Origin: M3007 sp041741155
Lineage (GTDB): Bacteria > Bacteroidota > Bacteroidia > Chitinophagales > Saprospiraceae
Assembly: GCA_041741155.1 (NCBI GenBank)
Contig: JBGSKO010000083.1
Coordinates: 1 to 15,745 of the forward strand
Length of the DNA: 15,745 bases
Direction of reading: 5' to 3'
Positions 6,934-15,326 of this stretch are shown in pieces (the first letter of the stretch is position 1; each line of letters opens with the position of its first letter). The position numbers and the translations under genes are program-made. A model generated the notes under the pieces. It was not told where the DNA came from and made no database searches. It saw nothing but the letters and a program-made list of their open reading frames with translations.

Positions 6934-9900
6934 ATGAATCCGACTTCTGTTAAATCCAAAACTCCCGCAAAGGAGCAAAAAGGTACTGCTACGGTAGAGG
7001 ATCAGGATATCATTCAATCATTAAATTCTTTTCCGATAGTTGCCATCGGCGCATCCGCTGGCGGGCTGGAAGCGATCATTCAACTGCTGCAAAATCTCCC
7101 TGCAGATACGGGAATGGCCTTCGTTTATATACAGCACCTTAGCCCCGACCACAAAAGCATTCTTACCGCACTGTTGGCGAAAGCCACGTCCATGAACGTA
7201 CAGGAAGTAAAGAACAAAATGCTCCTGGAGCCCGACAGCCTGTACGTCATTCCGCCCGATAAAGAGATGGCTGTGGAAAACGGACATATAAAACTAACGC
7301 CCCGCCATAAAGAACGGGTCATTAATTTGCCCATTGACACTTTCTTCTGTTCATTGGCCGAGAAACACAAGGCCGGCACTATCGGCATTATCCTGAGCGG
7401 AAGCGCATACGATGGCACCCTCGGTATGAAAGCCATCAAACAAGCAGGCGGTCTGACGTTTGCCCAGGATGATTCGGCCAAATTCAACAGTATGCCGAAG
7501 TCGGCTATTGCAGAAGGCGTAGTTGACTTTGTTTTGTCGCCTCAGGAAATTGCCCTGGAACTGGCACGATTAGGCAAGTATCCTTTTGTAAAAATGGAGC
7601 GCCTGAAAAAAAACCAGGAAGATGTAATTGGCAACAATGACCCCGATTTGAAAATCATTCTCCAGCATTTACACAAAGCTACCGGGGTTGATTTCAGCGT
7701 GTATAAAATGAACACGATTAAGCGGCGTATCATTCGCAGAATGTTGCTGTATAAAATAAATACCATCCGGGAATACGCAATCCTGCTGGATGAAAAAAGT
7801 ACTGAGGCTGATATACTCTATCAGGATTTGCTTATCAATGTAACCAGTTTCTTCAGGGATACAGACACGCACCGGTATTTAAAAAGCACGTTGTTGCCAA
7901 GATTGCTCAAAAGCAAAAGGGCCGACGAAACCCTGCGGATATGGGTGCCTGCCTGCTCTACCGGCGAAGAGGTATATTCGATTGCCATGATGGTGCTCGA
8001 AATACTGGATAATATGTCTGAAAAGCCCAATGTTCAGATTTTTGCTACCGATCTCAGCATATCGGCAATCAACAAAGCGCGCATTGGCGAATATGCAAAA
8101 CATGAACTGGAGGCCGTTTCGCCCACACGTCTGCAACGATTCTATACCAAAACAGGAACGAACTACCGCATCGTTAAATCAATGCGCGAAATGTGCGTAT
8201 TTGCTCCACACAATATTTTAACCGACCCTCCTTTTTCGCGCCTCGACTTTATAAGCTGTTGCAACCTGCTTATTTATCTCGATACAGCCGCACAGAAAAA
8301 AATTATTGCTACATTTCACTATGCTCTGAATGACGGCGGATATTTAATGCTTGGCAAAGCAGAGAGTATTGGCACTTCCGCACATCTGTTCACGGGTCTG
8401 AATAAAAAGTATAAAATATTTGTACGCAAAAAAAATTCGGGCACGAGCTCCCTGTCTGCGTTAACAAACCGCTTTTCACGTCTGGCTTTGCCGGAAGAAA
8501 ACCCGTCTGCGGGCAACGCAGTCAATCCCGCCTCCTTGAAAAAAACAACATCAATTACCGCAAGTACGCTCGACAGCGCGATAGATGCCGTGCTTGTTTC
8601 CGAGTTTATGCCTCCAAGTGTGGTCATCAATCAGGAAATGGAAATCCTGCAGTTCAGAGGATCAACGGATTTGTACCTCACCCACCCGCCGGGGAAAGCC
8701 ACCTTGAATATATTAAAAATGGCACGCCCTGAAATTGCGTTTGAACTTCGAAATGCCATCTCAAAAGCTATAAAATCCAAAACCCGGGTTCGAAAGAGCG
8801 GCATTGAACTGAAGATGGGGCCTGCAAAAAGCGGAATTGTCAGCCTGGAGGCCGTACCGCTGAAGATAGAATGGGACGAGCCACTACTGCTCGTTCTATT
8901 TACCGAACAGGAGCAAGTAGAATCCTGGCAGAATAATACCACCGGCGGAAAAAACAATCTGGCAGCAAAAGACCGAAGGATAAAAAAACTGGAAGAAGAA
9001 TTAGCGGCTGCCCATGCCGACATGCTCACGTATGTGCATGAACAGGAAGCCGCTACGGAGGAACTGCAAAGCGCCAACGAAGAAGTGGTAAGTGCCAATG
9101 AAGAATTACAAACGGTAAACGAGGAACTGGAAACCTCAAAAGAAGAGATCGAATCAACCAACGAAGAACTGATAACCACCAACCAGGAACTGCAAACACG
9201 CAATGACCTGCTGCACGAATCATACCAATATGCCGAAGCTGTCATTGCCACCATCAACGAGCCGATACTTATTCTTGACGATAAACTTTGTATAAAATCC
9301 GCCAACAGATCATTCTACAAAAAATTCAAGGTCACCCAGAAAGAGACAGAAGGCGTACTGCTGTATGATTTGGGAAACGGACAGTGGAATATTCCCCGCT
9401 TGCGGACATTACTTGAAGAAATCATTCCCAAAAATGCATATTTCCAGGACTTCGAACTCATTCATAATTTTCCCTCTATCGGCGAAAAGATAATGCTGCT
9501 CAATGCAAGCCGTATTATTCAGAAAACACATCGGGAACAATTAATCCTGCTTGCCATAAATGATATTACAGAGTCGGCTCTTCTAAAACAAAAAGAACAG
9601 GAGCGACTTAAAAAAGAGGTGGAAGAAAGTCAATTATATAATCTTAAACTAAAAAAAGCGGTAGCAGAAAGAACTGTAGAACTATTGGAATCCAATAAAA
9701 GTCTTGCAGAAAAAATTGACGAGTTGCAACAGATGAACAAAGATCTGGAGTCATTCGCGTATGTTTCCAGCCATGACTTGCAGGAACCTTTGCGCAAAAT
9801 ACAAACCTTCGCAGACCGCATTCTCGAAACGGAACACCAAAACCTGTCCAGCCACGGCCAGGACTATTTCAGTAGAATACAGGAGTCTGCCAAACGGATG

Positions 9901-10443
9901 CAAACGCTCATTGAGGATTTGCTGGCCTACTCCCGAACAAGTAGTAGTGCGCGAAAATTTGTAAAAACAGACCTGAACAGTATTATCGAAGAAGTAAAAG
10001 CCGAACTGAAAGAAACCATTCTCGAAAAACATGCGATCGTAACATTTACAGATGTCTGTGAAGCCAATATCATCCCCTTTCAGTTTCGGCAGCTCCTGTA
10101 TAATATCATCAGCAATGCGCTTAAGTTTTCAAAACCCGACACACCTCCAAGTATTGTAATAAAGAGCAAAACAGCAAAAGGCCATAAACTGGAGAACAAA
10201 AACCTTTCACCTGAAAAAGAATATTGTCACATCACTATTTCAGACAATGGCATCGGTTTTGAACCCGAATTTAAAGACCGGATTTTCGAAATATTTCAGC
10301 GCCTGCACGGGAAGAACGACTATGAAGGCACCGGTATCGGGCTTGCTATTGTAAAGAAAATAGTCGAAAACCACCACGGCGTAATCACTGCAACAGGTGC
10401 TCCTGATGAAGGGGCACGGTTTGATATTTTTATTCCAGCCTGA
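6934..10443 (+). CDS. CheB-CheR-PAS-histidine kinase fusion protein
   Basis: The 1169-residue soluble protein has, in order: a CheB methylesterase domain (~33-215) with the catalytic triad Ser41 (GASAGG), His68 (QHLSPDH) and Asp160 (SAYDGTLG); a CheR methyltransferase domain (~240-500) with the SAM-binding motif PACSTGEE (339-346); a PAS-like segment (~545-660); a glutamate-rich coiled coil (~684-762); a PAS domain (~764-875); a second coiled coil; a HisKA domain with His947 in SSHDLQEPLRK; and a HATPase domain with the N-box Asn1061, DNGIGF (from Asp1104) and GTGIGL (1132-1137). All catalytic residues are present. The CheB part lacks the usual N-terminal receiver, and no C-terminal receiver is fused. 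The two flanking receiver proteins may supply this. No MCP, CheA, CheW or CheY-flagellar genes are nearby, so a role in classical chemotaxis is not indicated. Base composition is more AT-rich than in the neighbouring genes. Confidence 0.93.
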   Translation: MNPTSVKSKTPAKEQKGTATVEDQDIIQSLNSFPIVAIGASAGGLEAIIQLLQNLPADTGMAFVYIQHLSPDHKSILTALLAKATSMNVQEVKNKMLLEPDSLYVIPPDKEMAVENGHIKLTPRHKERVINLPIDTFFCSLAEKHKAGTIGIILSGSAYDGTLGMKAIKQAGGLTFAQDDSAKFNSMPKSAIAEGVVDFVLSPQEIALELARLGKYPFVKMERLKKNQEDVIGNNDPDLKIILQHLHKATGVDFSVYKMNTIKRRIIRRMLLYKINTIREYAILLDEKSTEADILYQDLLINVTSFFRDTDTHRYLKSTLLPRLLKSKRADETLRIWVPACSTGEEVYSIAMMVLEILDNMSEKPNVQIFATDLSISAINKARIGEYAKHELEAVSPTRLQRFYTKTGTNYRIVKSMREMCVFAPHNILTDPPFSRLDFISCCNLLIYLDTAAQKKIIATFHYALNDGGYLMLGKAESIGTSAHLFTGLNKKYKIFVRKKNSGTSSLSALTNRFSRLALPEENPSAGNAVNPASLKKTTSITASTLDSAIDAVLVSEFMPPSVVINQEMEILQFRGSTDLYLTHPPGKATLNILKMARPEIAFELRNAISKAIKSKTRVRKSGIELKMGPAKSGIVSLEAVPLKIEWDEPLLLVLFTEQEQVESWQNNTTGGKNNLAAKDRRIKKLEEELAAAHADMLTYVHEQEAATEELQSANEEVVSANEELQTVNEELETSKEEIESTNEELITTNQELQTRNDLLHESYQYAEAVIATINEPILILDDKLCIKSANRSFYKKFKVTQKETEGVLLYDLGNGQWNIPRLRTLLEEIIPKNAYFQDFELIHNFPSIGEKIMLLNASRIIQKTHREQLILLAINDITESALLKQKEQERLKKEVEESQLYNLKLKKAVAERTVELLESNKSLAEKIDELQQMNKDLESFAYVSSHDLQEPLRKIQTFADRILETEHQNLSSHGQDYFSRIQESAKRMQTLIEDLLAYSRTSSSARKFVKTDLNSIIEEVKAELKETILEKHAIVTFTDVCEANIIPFQFRQLLYNIISNALKFSKPDTPPSIVIKSKTAKGHKLENKNLSPEKEYCHITISDNGIGFEPEFKDRIFEIFQRLHGKNDYEGTGIGLAIVKKIVENHHGVITATGAPDEGARFDIFIPA

Positions 10444-10456
10444 TAAAAAACGCTCC

Positions 10457-10903
10457 ATGGACAGCACTCCGCTCCACCTTATTCTTGCAGATGACGACGA
10501 AAGCGACCGTCTTATCTTTAAAGAAGCTTTCGAAGAACTGAAAATCAAAACCATCGTACACACCGTGAACGATGGCGTCGAACTAATGAAATATCTTGCC
10601 GGAACTAAAAATGCATTACCACACCTGCTTTTCCTCGATCTCAATATGCCGCGCAAAAACGGGCTGGAATGTTTAAAAGAAATAAGAGGCAATGAAAAAC
10701 TAAAAGATATTTCCATTGCCATCTACTCTACCTCGGCATCGGAAAAAGATATTGAAGAAACCTTCCGGAGCGGCGCAAATGCGTATATCAAAAAGCCAAG
10801 CAGCTTTAGCATACTCAAAAAAATGCTGGAAAAAGCAATCCTCGGCGCATATCAGTATCAGCAGCAACATGCTGCTAAAGAAAACTTTTTGCTCCAGCTG
10901 TAA
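10457..10903 (+). CDS. Second stand-alone receiver-domain response regulator (Rcp1-like)
   Basis: The 148-residue protein is a receiver domain only. The acidic pocket is DDD at 12-14, the phosphorylated residue is Asp61 in FLDLNMPRKNG, the switch residues are S91/T92 in IYSTS, and the conserved lysine is Lys113 in IKKP. The start at 10457 gives the normal receiver N-terminus (TPLHLILADDD). A longer frame from 10397 would overlap the kinase gene by 47 bases and add a non-conserved stretch, so it is rejected. The gap to the kinase gene is 13 bases, which supports one operon of receiver, kinase, receiver. It shares the LADDDxxDRLxFxEA and LKEI motifs with the first receiver, pointing to duplication. 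It may act as an alternative phosphate acceptor or sink. Confidence 0.92.
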   Translation: MDSTPLHLILADDDESDRLIFKEAFEELKIKTIVHTVNDGVELMKYLAGTKNALPHLLFLDLNMPRKNGLECLKEIRGNEKLKDISIAIYSTSASEKDIEETFRSGANAYIKKPSSFSILKKMLEKAILGAYQYQQQHAAKENFLLQL

Positions 10904-10911
10904 GCGTAGCT

Positions 10912-10935
10912 ACGCAACCTGACTGGGCGTTTTTA
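10912..10935 (+). terminator. Weak terminator-like hairpin after the second receiver gene
   Basis: ACGC (10912-10915) can pair with GCGT (10927-10930), with two further C-G pairs inside, and TTTTTATTT follows. A perfect 12-bp palindrome GCGTAGCTACGC (10904-10915) overlaps it directly after the stop codon. The stem is short, so this is a tentative end point of the operon transcript. Confidence 0.3.
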
Positions 10936-10950
10936 TTTCCCGGGCGCCCA

Positions 10951-10981
10951 GACTTCCCAGGTTTGCCAAACATGGAAGGTC
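10951..10981. repeat. Imperfect GACTTCC...GGAAGGTC palindrome between convergent genes
   Basis: The 31 bases pair as two ~15-base arms around a central GCC with about three imperfect positions. An adjoining hairpin, CTGGGCG (10923-10929) with CGCCCAG (10945-10951), lies just before it. Together they fill the gap between the convergent receiver and hybrid-regulator genes and could work as a two-way transcription end. The form resembles a decayed dispersed palindromic repeat. Confidence 0.5.
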
Positions 10982-11009
10982 TCGTCCCGAGATTGTCCAG
11001 TAGATACAA

Positions 11010-14000
11010 CTACACCACCTGACTGGGCGACACACCGAATTTTTCCTTAAACGCCCGCGAAAAATACTTTTCGCTGCCAAAACCCACCCGGGCAGCCACC
11101 TCGTAAACCATGCCTTCCCGGTTGCGAAGCATGGCCATAGCGCGATCGAGGCGGTAGTTGCGCACGAAATCGGTCACGTTCTGGTCGGTGATCGCTTTCA
11201 GTTTGCGGTGGAGTTGCACCCGGCTGATCAACATTTTTTGGGCAAGGTCTTCCACACTGATGGTTTCGTCGGACAGGTACTGCTCCACCAGGGCCGTAAA
11301 GCGGCGCAAAAACGCACGGTCGGGCGGGGACAAGTGTTCTCCCACAGTGGAAGTTCCTCCGTGCACAGCGGGAGCAGGCGGCAGTTGGCTATAGCGTTGG
11401 CGCAGTCGGCGACGCAGCTCCACCAGGTTTTCCATACGCGCCAGCAGTTCGTCGGTATTGAACGGCTTGGTCAGGTAATCGTCGGCGCCCGTGCGCAGGC
11501 CCTTTACTTTCGCATCCATGGCCGATTTGGCGGTGAGCAAAATCACGGGGATATGTGCCGTCAGCTCGTTGTTTTTCAGATCATCGCATACGGCGTAGCC
11601 GTCTTTGAGGGGCATCATCAGGTCGGAAATAACAATATCAGGCACCAATTCCACCGCTTTAAGTACGCCCTCTGCACCATTGGAAGCTTCTACTACCTGC
11701 CAATATTCGCAGATGCACTGTTTGACAAACGCGCGCAGTTCGGCGTTGTCTTCGATAAGCAGCACAATGGGGCGATCGGTATCGCCCACACGAGCCATGC
11801 TTTTTTCTTCAAAAACAGGGCTTTCGGGTACTCCTGCTGCCGTTTCCGGCACTTCAGCACCTTCCACAACGGGTATCCGGCAAGTAAAAACCGAACCTTT
11901 GCCCGGTTCGCTTTCCACGGAAATAGTTCCGCCCATGCGCTCGGCCAGCTCCTTGCTTAACGCCAGACCAATACCTGTCCCGGCGCCTACGCGGGTATCC
12001 GTTTCGTCCACCTGGTAAAACCGCTCGAACACTTTCCCCAGCGCATCGGCAGGAATTCCGATGCCGGTATCGGCAACTTCAACAACGATGTAAGGAGCAT
12101 GCTGCAGGATGGACACCCCGGAATCTTTCTGTGCCTCCGTTCCATCATTCCTGGACACCCGCAGCGATACTTTACCGCCTTCCGGCGTAAATTTTAGTGC
12201 ATTGGAAAGCAGGTTATTCAGTACCGTTTCGGTTTTGTTGGTGTCAAACAGGCACACGGGTATGTCGGGGGCAATTTGCAGGCTGAGTTGAACGCCCCGC
12301 TGTTCGGCCAGCGGCAGAAACGCGCGATAGACCTCCCGAACCATTTCGGCAAAATTGCCGTGTCGGAGGTCGAGGCCCATACTGCCGTTTTCCAACTTGG
12401 CCATGTCGAGCAATTCATTCACAAGGCTAAGGAGGCGGTGGCTGTTCGCTTCGATGTGGCGGGCATTTTTTCGCGTTTCCGGCTCCGCTGTTTTCGCCAG
12501 AATACGGCGCGCCGGTTCGAGAATGAGGGCCAGCGGGGTACGGAATTCGTGGGTAACGTTGCTGAAAAAATTTGTTTTCATTTGTTCCAGCGCCTTCACC
12601 CGCACCGTTTCACGGTGTTCGTAGGCGAGTTGTTCGCGCAGTTGTACCCGACGAAGCTGGAATAGGTAGGCTTGCCAGCTCCCCCAAAGCAGCAGCAGCG
12701 CATACGCAATGATGGCCACCCTGGAACGCCACCACGGCGGCAGCACGGTAATGGAAATGGGATTGGCAGCACTCTGCCAGGCCCCTTCGCCATTGTTCCC
12801 TTGCACCAGAAACGTATAACTCCCGGGAGCGAGGTGTGTAAAGTGGGCGAAGCGGATCGTACCCGTTTCCACCCAGTCGGGGTCGGCGCCGAGGAGGCGG
12901 TAGCGGTAGCGGTTTTTGGCCGGGTCGGTAAAGTCGAGTACAGCAAACTCGAAAGAGAGGTTGTTCTGGTCGTGGCTCAGGCGCAACTCGCGCAGGAACT
13001 CCAGCGGCTGGTTGAGCGGACTTCCGGGGTTTCCAAAGGCCGTCCGCTGGTGGTTGATGCGCAGCCCGACAATGAATACCGGCGGCGGAGTAGTGTCCGG
13101 CAATACTGCTTCGGGAAAAAAGTGGTTTAGCCCGTTTACCCCGCCGAACAGCAATTCACCGTTGGCTGCTTTATAAAAAGCCTGCGTGTTGAATTCGTTG
13201 TCCTGCAATCCCTGTGCTGCCGTAAACGCCGTAATACTCCCGCCCATCTCCCCCGGCGGGTGGGATAAAACGCCTCCTTTGAGGGAGATGTCAATTTTGG
13301 CTAAGCCACGGTTGGTACTGCACCATAATTCATCTTTTTTTCCTGCAAGGATGCCGTACACGACATTGTCGGGCAAACCGTCTCGGGTTGTGATGTGCCG
13401 AAATAGTCCGCTACGCAGGTCGAGCCGGTTAATACCACCTCCTTTGGTTCCGATCCAGAGCACCCCTTTGGGATCGGCAGAATCGGGCAGCAAGCAGGCA
13501 ATAGAATTGTTGTTGATGCCTTGCTGATTGGATGGATTAGCTTGTATCCGTTCAAAATCGTAGGATTTTCCGTTGGGGACGCACTTGACCAGACCCTGCT
13601 GCGTACCCACCCAAAGGGTTCCGTTACCGTCTTCTGCCAACGCATACGCGCGCACCGAGCCGGCGTATTCGCCAAAAGGCGCTGCGTAGTCGAACAAATC
13701 GAAACGGGCAGTCCGGGGATCAAAGCGCATCAACTGACAATCAGACCCGGTAGCCCAGAGGTGCCCGTCCGCCGTTTGTAAAAGGCGGGCGTAGGTATAC
13801 GGTTTGAACCGCTGCTCCGGACGCCGGGCGCCGGAGGTTTGTTTCCCCGGTGGGAACGTATCGAACGGAAAGGGGAACGATTTCGATTGTCCGTTCTCGG
13901 GGTTGTAGTGCCGCAGTTCGGTCGTAGGAGGCTCCAGATCGTCGCGGCCCAGCAACCAGTACATGCCGGAAGGTTCTATGCACATATCCAGCACCCGCTT

Positions 14001-15161
14001 GGGGCCGTTCGGAAAAGCGCGTTGCGCGCTGACGTTGCCGGTCACCGGATCGAAGGGGAACACTTCATTCACCACCTTGCAGTAATAGCGGTCGCGGGTA
14101 TCGCGCCACAAGCCCCAAATGCTTGTTCCGGCTGCGCCTTTGTGAAATAGTTGTTTTTTGGGATTGATTTTGCGCAACCCGTAGCCTTGCGTACCGATCC
14201 AGATATTACCGTTATGGTCTGTTGTAATGGCCGAAATATCGGCATCCACTTCCCAGTCGGGCTTGGAAAAATCGGGGATTTCGCCCGGTTCAACGTGCCA
14301 CAAATTATGGTTAATGGCTAACCAATAGTGGCCGTCGGCAGTGGGTTTGGCGAGAGCGGTAGCTATTTTCGATCCGGACAGAAAAACGGGCTTCCGGAGC
14401 TGTCCGTTCTGAAAACAAACCAATCCGTTTGGAATCGCTCCCCAGATGTTGCGCCGGTTGCCGGATATAGTACCTACGGGCCGGACAAAGCCTTTGTCGG
14501 GCTCCACCTGGTAGATACGTTTGTTGGAATAAACCCATATAACCCCCCTTTCCCGAACTTCAAGAGCCACCAGAAAAATTTCATCGGAGTCTTCCGGCAA
14601 CCGGAATTGCTCGGATGGAAACAGGGTCACATTGGTCCGGGCGCTTAGATCAGATTCGGTGGGTAGTTGCTCCTTCCAGGAATCCGGGATGGCGATACGC
14701 ACCAACCAGTTTCCTTTTTGCAACAAATAAACAGACCCATCCGGGGCCTCAACAAAGCTCGTTGTTTCAAACGAAACACCTTTGGCACTGCGGTTGAAAT
14801 TGAGCGAAAAGTGCAGGAACCGACCGCTGCGCCGGTCATACAAATCCAGCCCCCGGCTCTCCGTACCCACCCACAACCAGCCCCGGCTGTCTTCAAACAA
14901 TGCCGTAACTGTATTCTCTGCAAGGGAATATGGATCGAAAGGATCATGACTGAAAACCTTGAAATTATATCCGTCGAAACGGTTCAGGCCGTCTTTGGTG
15001 GCTACCCACAAAAATCCGTCGCGGGTCTGGCAGATATCGAAGATCATGCCTTGCGACAACCCATGCTCTATGGTAATAAATTCAGGTTGTACCTGCTGAG
15101 CCGGCAGGGGCATGCAGGCCAGCAAGGACCAAAGTGACAGGGCTAAAAATCGGGCGAACAT
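11010..15161 (-). CDS. Hybrid two-component system protein (Reg_prop sensor, Y_Y_Y, histidine kinase, receiver, AraC-type HTH)
   Basis: From the ATG at 15161 the protein has 1383 residues. The frame allows a start at 15236, but 15161 begins a typical signal peptide (FARFLALSLWSLLACMPLPAQQ) and is preferred. The periplasmic part (~24-715) is a double propeller of Reg_prop repeats: GFLWVATKDGLNRFDGY, GWLWVGTESRGLDLYD, GNIWIGTQGYGL, GTLWVGTQQGLV, GVLWIGTKGGGINRLD. A Y_Y_Y domain (~720-800) follows, then one membrane helix (~813-832), a HisKA domain with His871 in NVTHEFRTPL, an HATPase domain (~965-1095, LLSNALKF, DTGIGI, GTGIGLAL), a receiver with Asp1180 in ISDLMMPLKDG (~1130-1247), and an AraC-type HTH (~1285-1383, VGFGSEKYFSRAFKEKFG). 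Such proteins bind a ligand outside and switch transcription inside, in Bacteroides mostly of glycan-utilisation loci. No SusC/SusD pair is in the window; the T9SS gene upstream is the nearest candidate target. Confidence 0.93.
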   Translation of the reverse strand: MFARFLALSLWSLLACMPLPAQQVQPEFITIEHGLSQGMIFDICQTRDGFLWVATKDGLNRFDGYNFKVFSHDPFDPYSLAENTVTALFEDSRGWLWVGTESRGLDLYDRRSGRFLHFSLNFNRSAKGVSFETTSFVEAPDGSVYLLQKGNWLVRIAIPDSWKEQLPTESDLSARTNVTLFPSEQFRLPEDSDEIFLVALEVRERGVIWVYSNKRIYQVEPDKGFVRPVGTISGNRRNIWGAIPNGLVCFQNGQLRKPVFLSGSKIATALAKPTADGHYWLAINHNLWHVEPGEIPDFSKPDWEVDADISAITTDHNGNIWIGTQGYGLRKINPKKQLFHKGAAGTSIWGLWRDTRDRYYCKVVNEVFPFDPVTGNVSAQRAFPNGPKRVLDMCIEPSGMYWLLGRDDLEPPTTELRHYNPENGQSKSFPFPFDTFPPGKQTSGARRPEQRFKPYTYARLLQTADGHLWATGSDCQLMRFDPRTARFDLFDYAAPFGEYAGSVRAYALAEDGNGTLWVGTQQGLVKCVPNGKSYDFERIQANPSNQQGINNNSIACLLPDSADPKGVLWIGTKGGGINRLDLRSGLFRHITTRDGLPDNVVYGILAGKKDELWCSTNRGLAKIDISLKGGVLSHPPGEMGGSITAFTAAQGLQDNEFNTQAFYKAANGELLFGGVNGLNHFFPEAVLPDTTPPPVFIVGLRINHQRTAFGNPGSPLNQPLEFLRELRLSHDQNNLSFEFAVLDFTDPAKNRYRYRLLGADPDWVETGTIRFAHFTHLAPGSYTFLVQGNNGEGAWQSAANPISITVLPPWWRSRVAIIAYALLLLWGSWQAYLFQLRRVQLREQLAYEHRETVRVKALEQMKTNFFSNVTHEFRTPLALILEPARRILAKTAEPETRKNARHIEANSHRLLSLVNELLDMAKLENGSMGLDLRHGNFAEMVREVYRAFLPLAEQRGVQLSLQIAPDIPVCLFDTNKTETVLNNLLSNALKFTPEGGKVSLRVSRNDGTEAQKDSGVSILQHAPYIVVEVADTGIGIPADALGKVFERFYQVDETDTRVGAGTGIGLALSKELAERMGGTISVESEPGKGSVFTCRIPVVEGAEVPETAAGVPESPVFEEKSMARVGDTDRPIVLLIEDNAELRAFVKQCICEYWQVVEASNGAEGVLKAVELVPDIVISDLMMPLKDGYAVCDDLKNNELTAHIPVILLTAKSAMDAKVKGLRTGADDYLTKPFNTDELLARMENLVELRRRLRQRYSQLPPAPAVHGGTSTVGEHLSPPDRAFLRRFTALVEQYLSDETISVEDLAQKMLISRVQLHRKLKAITDQNVTDFVRNYRLDRAMAMLRNREGMVYEVAARVGFGSEKYFSRAFKEKFGVSPSQVV

Positions 15162-15284
15162 GATTATGAAGCGAGATGAAACCAACACAGCTCCGAAAGA
15201 GACGAAAACTGCCTGCGCTGAATTACAGCGCGGCAAATCTACACGATGTTTGGATTATCCAGCCACATGGATCACTAGTCGGTG

Positions 15285-15317
15285 AACGTCGGCGAGGTTT
15301 TGAACCTCGCCGACGTT
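15285..15317. repeat. Perfect 15-bp inverted repeat (GGCGAGGTT hairpin)
   Basis: The arms 15285-15299 and 15303-15317 are exact reverse complements with a TTG loop. The hairpin starts 9 bases beyond the stop codon (15327-15329) of the upstream minus-strand T9SS gene and lies 124 bases before the start of the hybrid regulator. It has no T-tract on either strand. By position it could define the 3' end of the T9SS transcript or separate the two genes. It has the same build as the GCGGGTT family (G-rich arm ending in TT, 2-3 base loop, AA then C-rich arm) but a different sequence. The rest of 15162-15326 shows no promoter I can support. Confidence 0.8.
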
Positions 15318-15326
15318 TCACGCAGA

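Noticed and set aside
10397..10456. Upstream start for the second receiver
   Set aside because: It overlaps the kinase gene and adds residues before the normal receiver N-terminus.
6445..10903. Classical chemotaxis operon
   Set aside because: CheB and CheR domains are present, but CheA, CheW, MCP and flagellar genes are not; the output is a PAS-linked histidine kinase.
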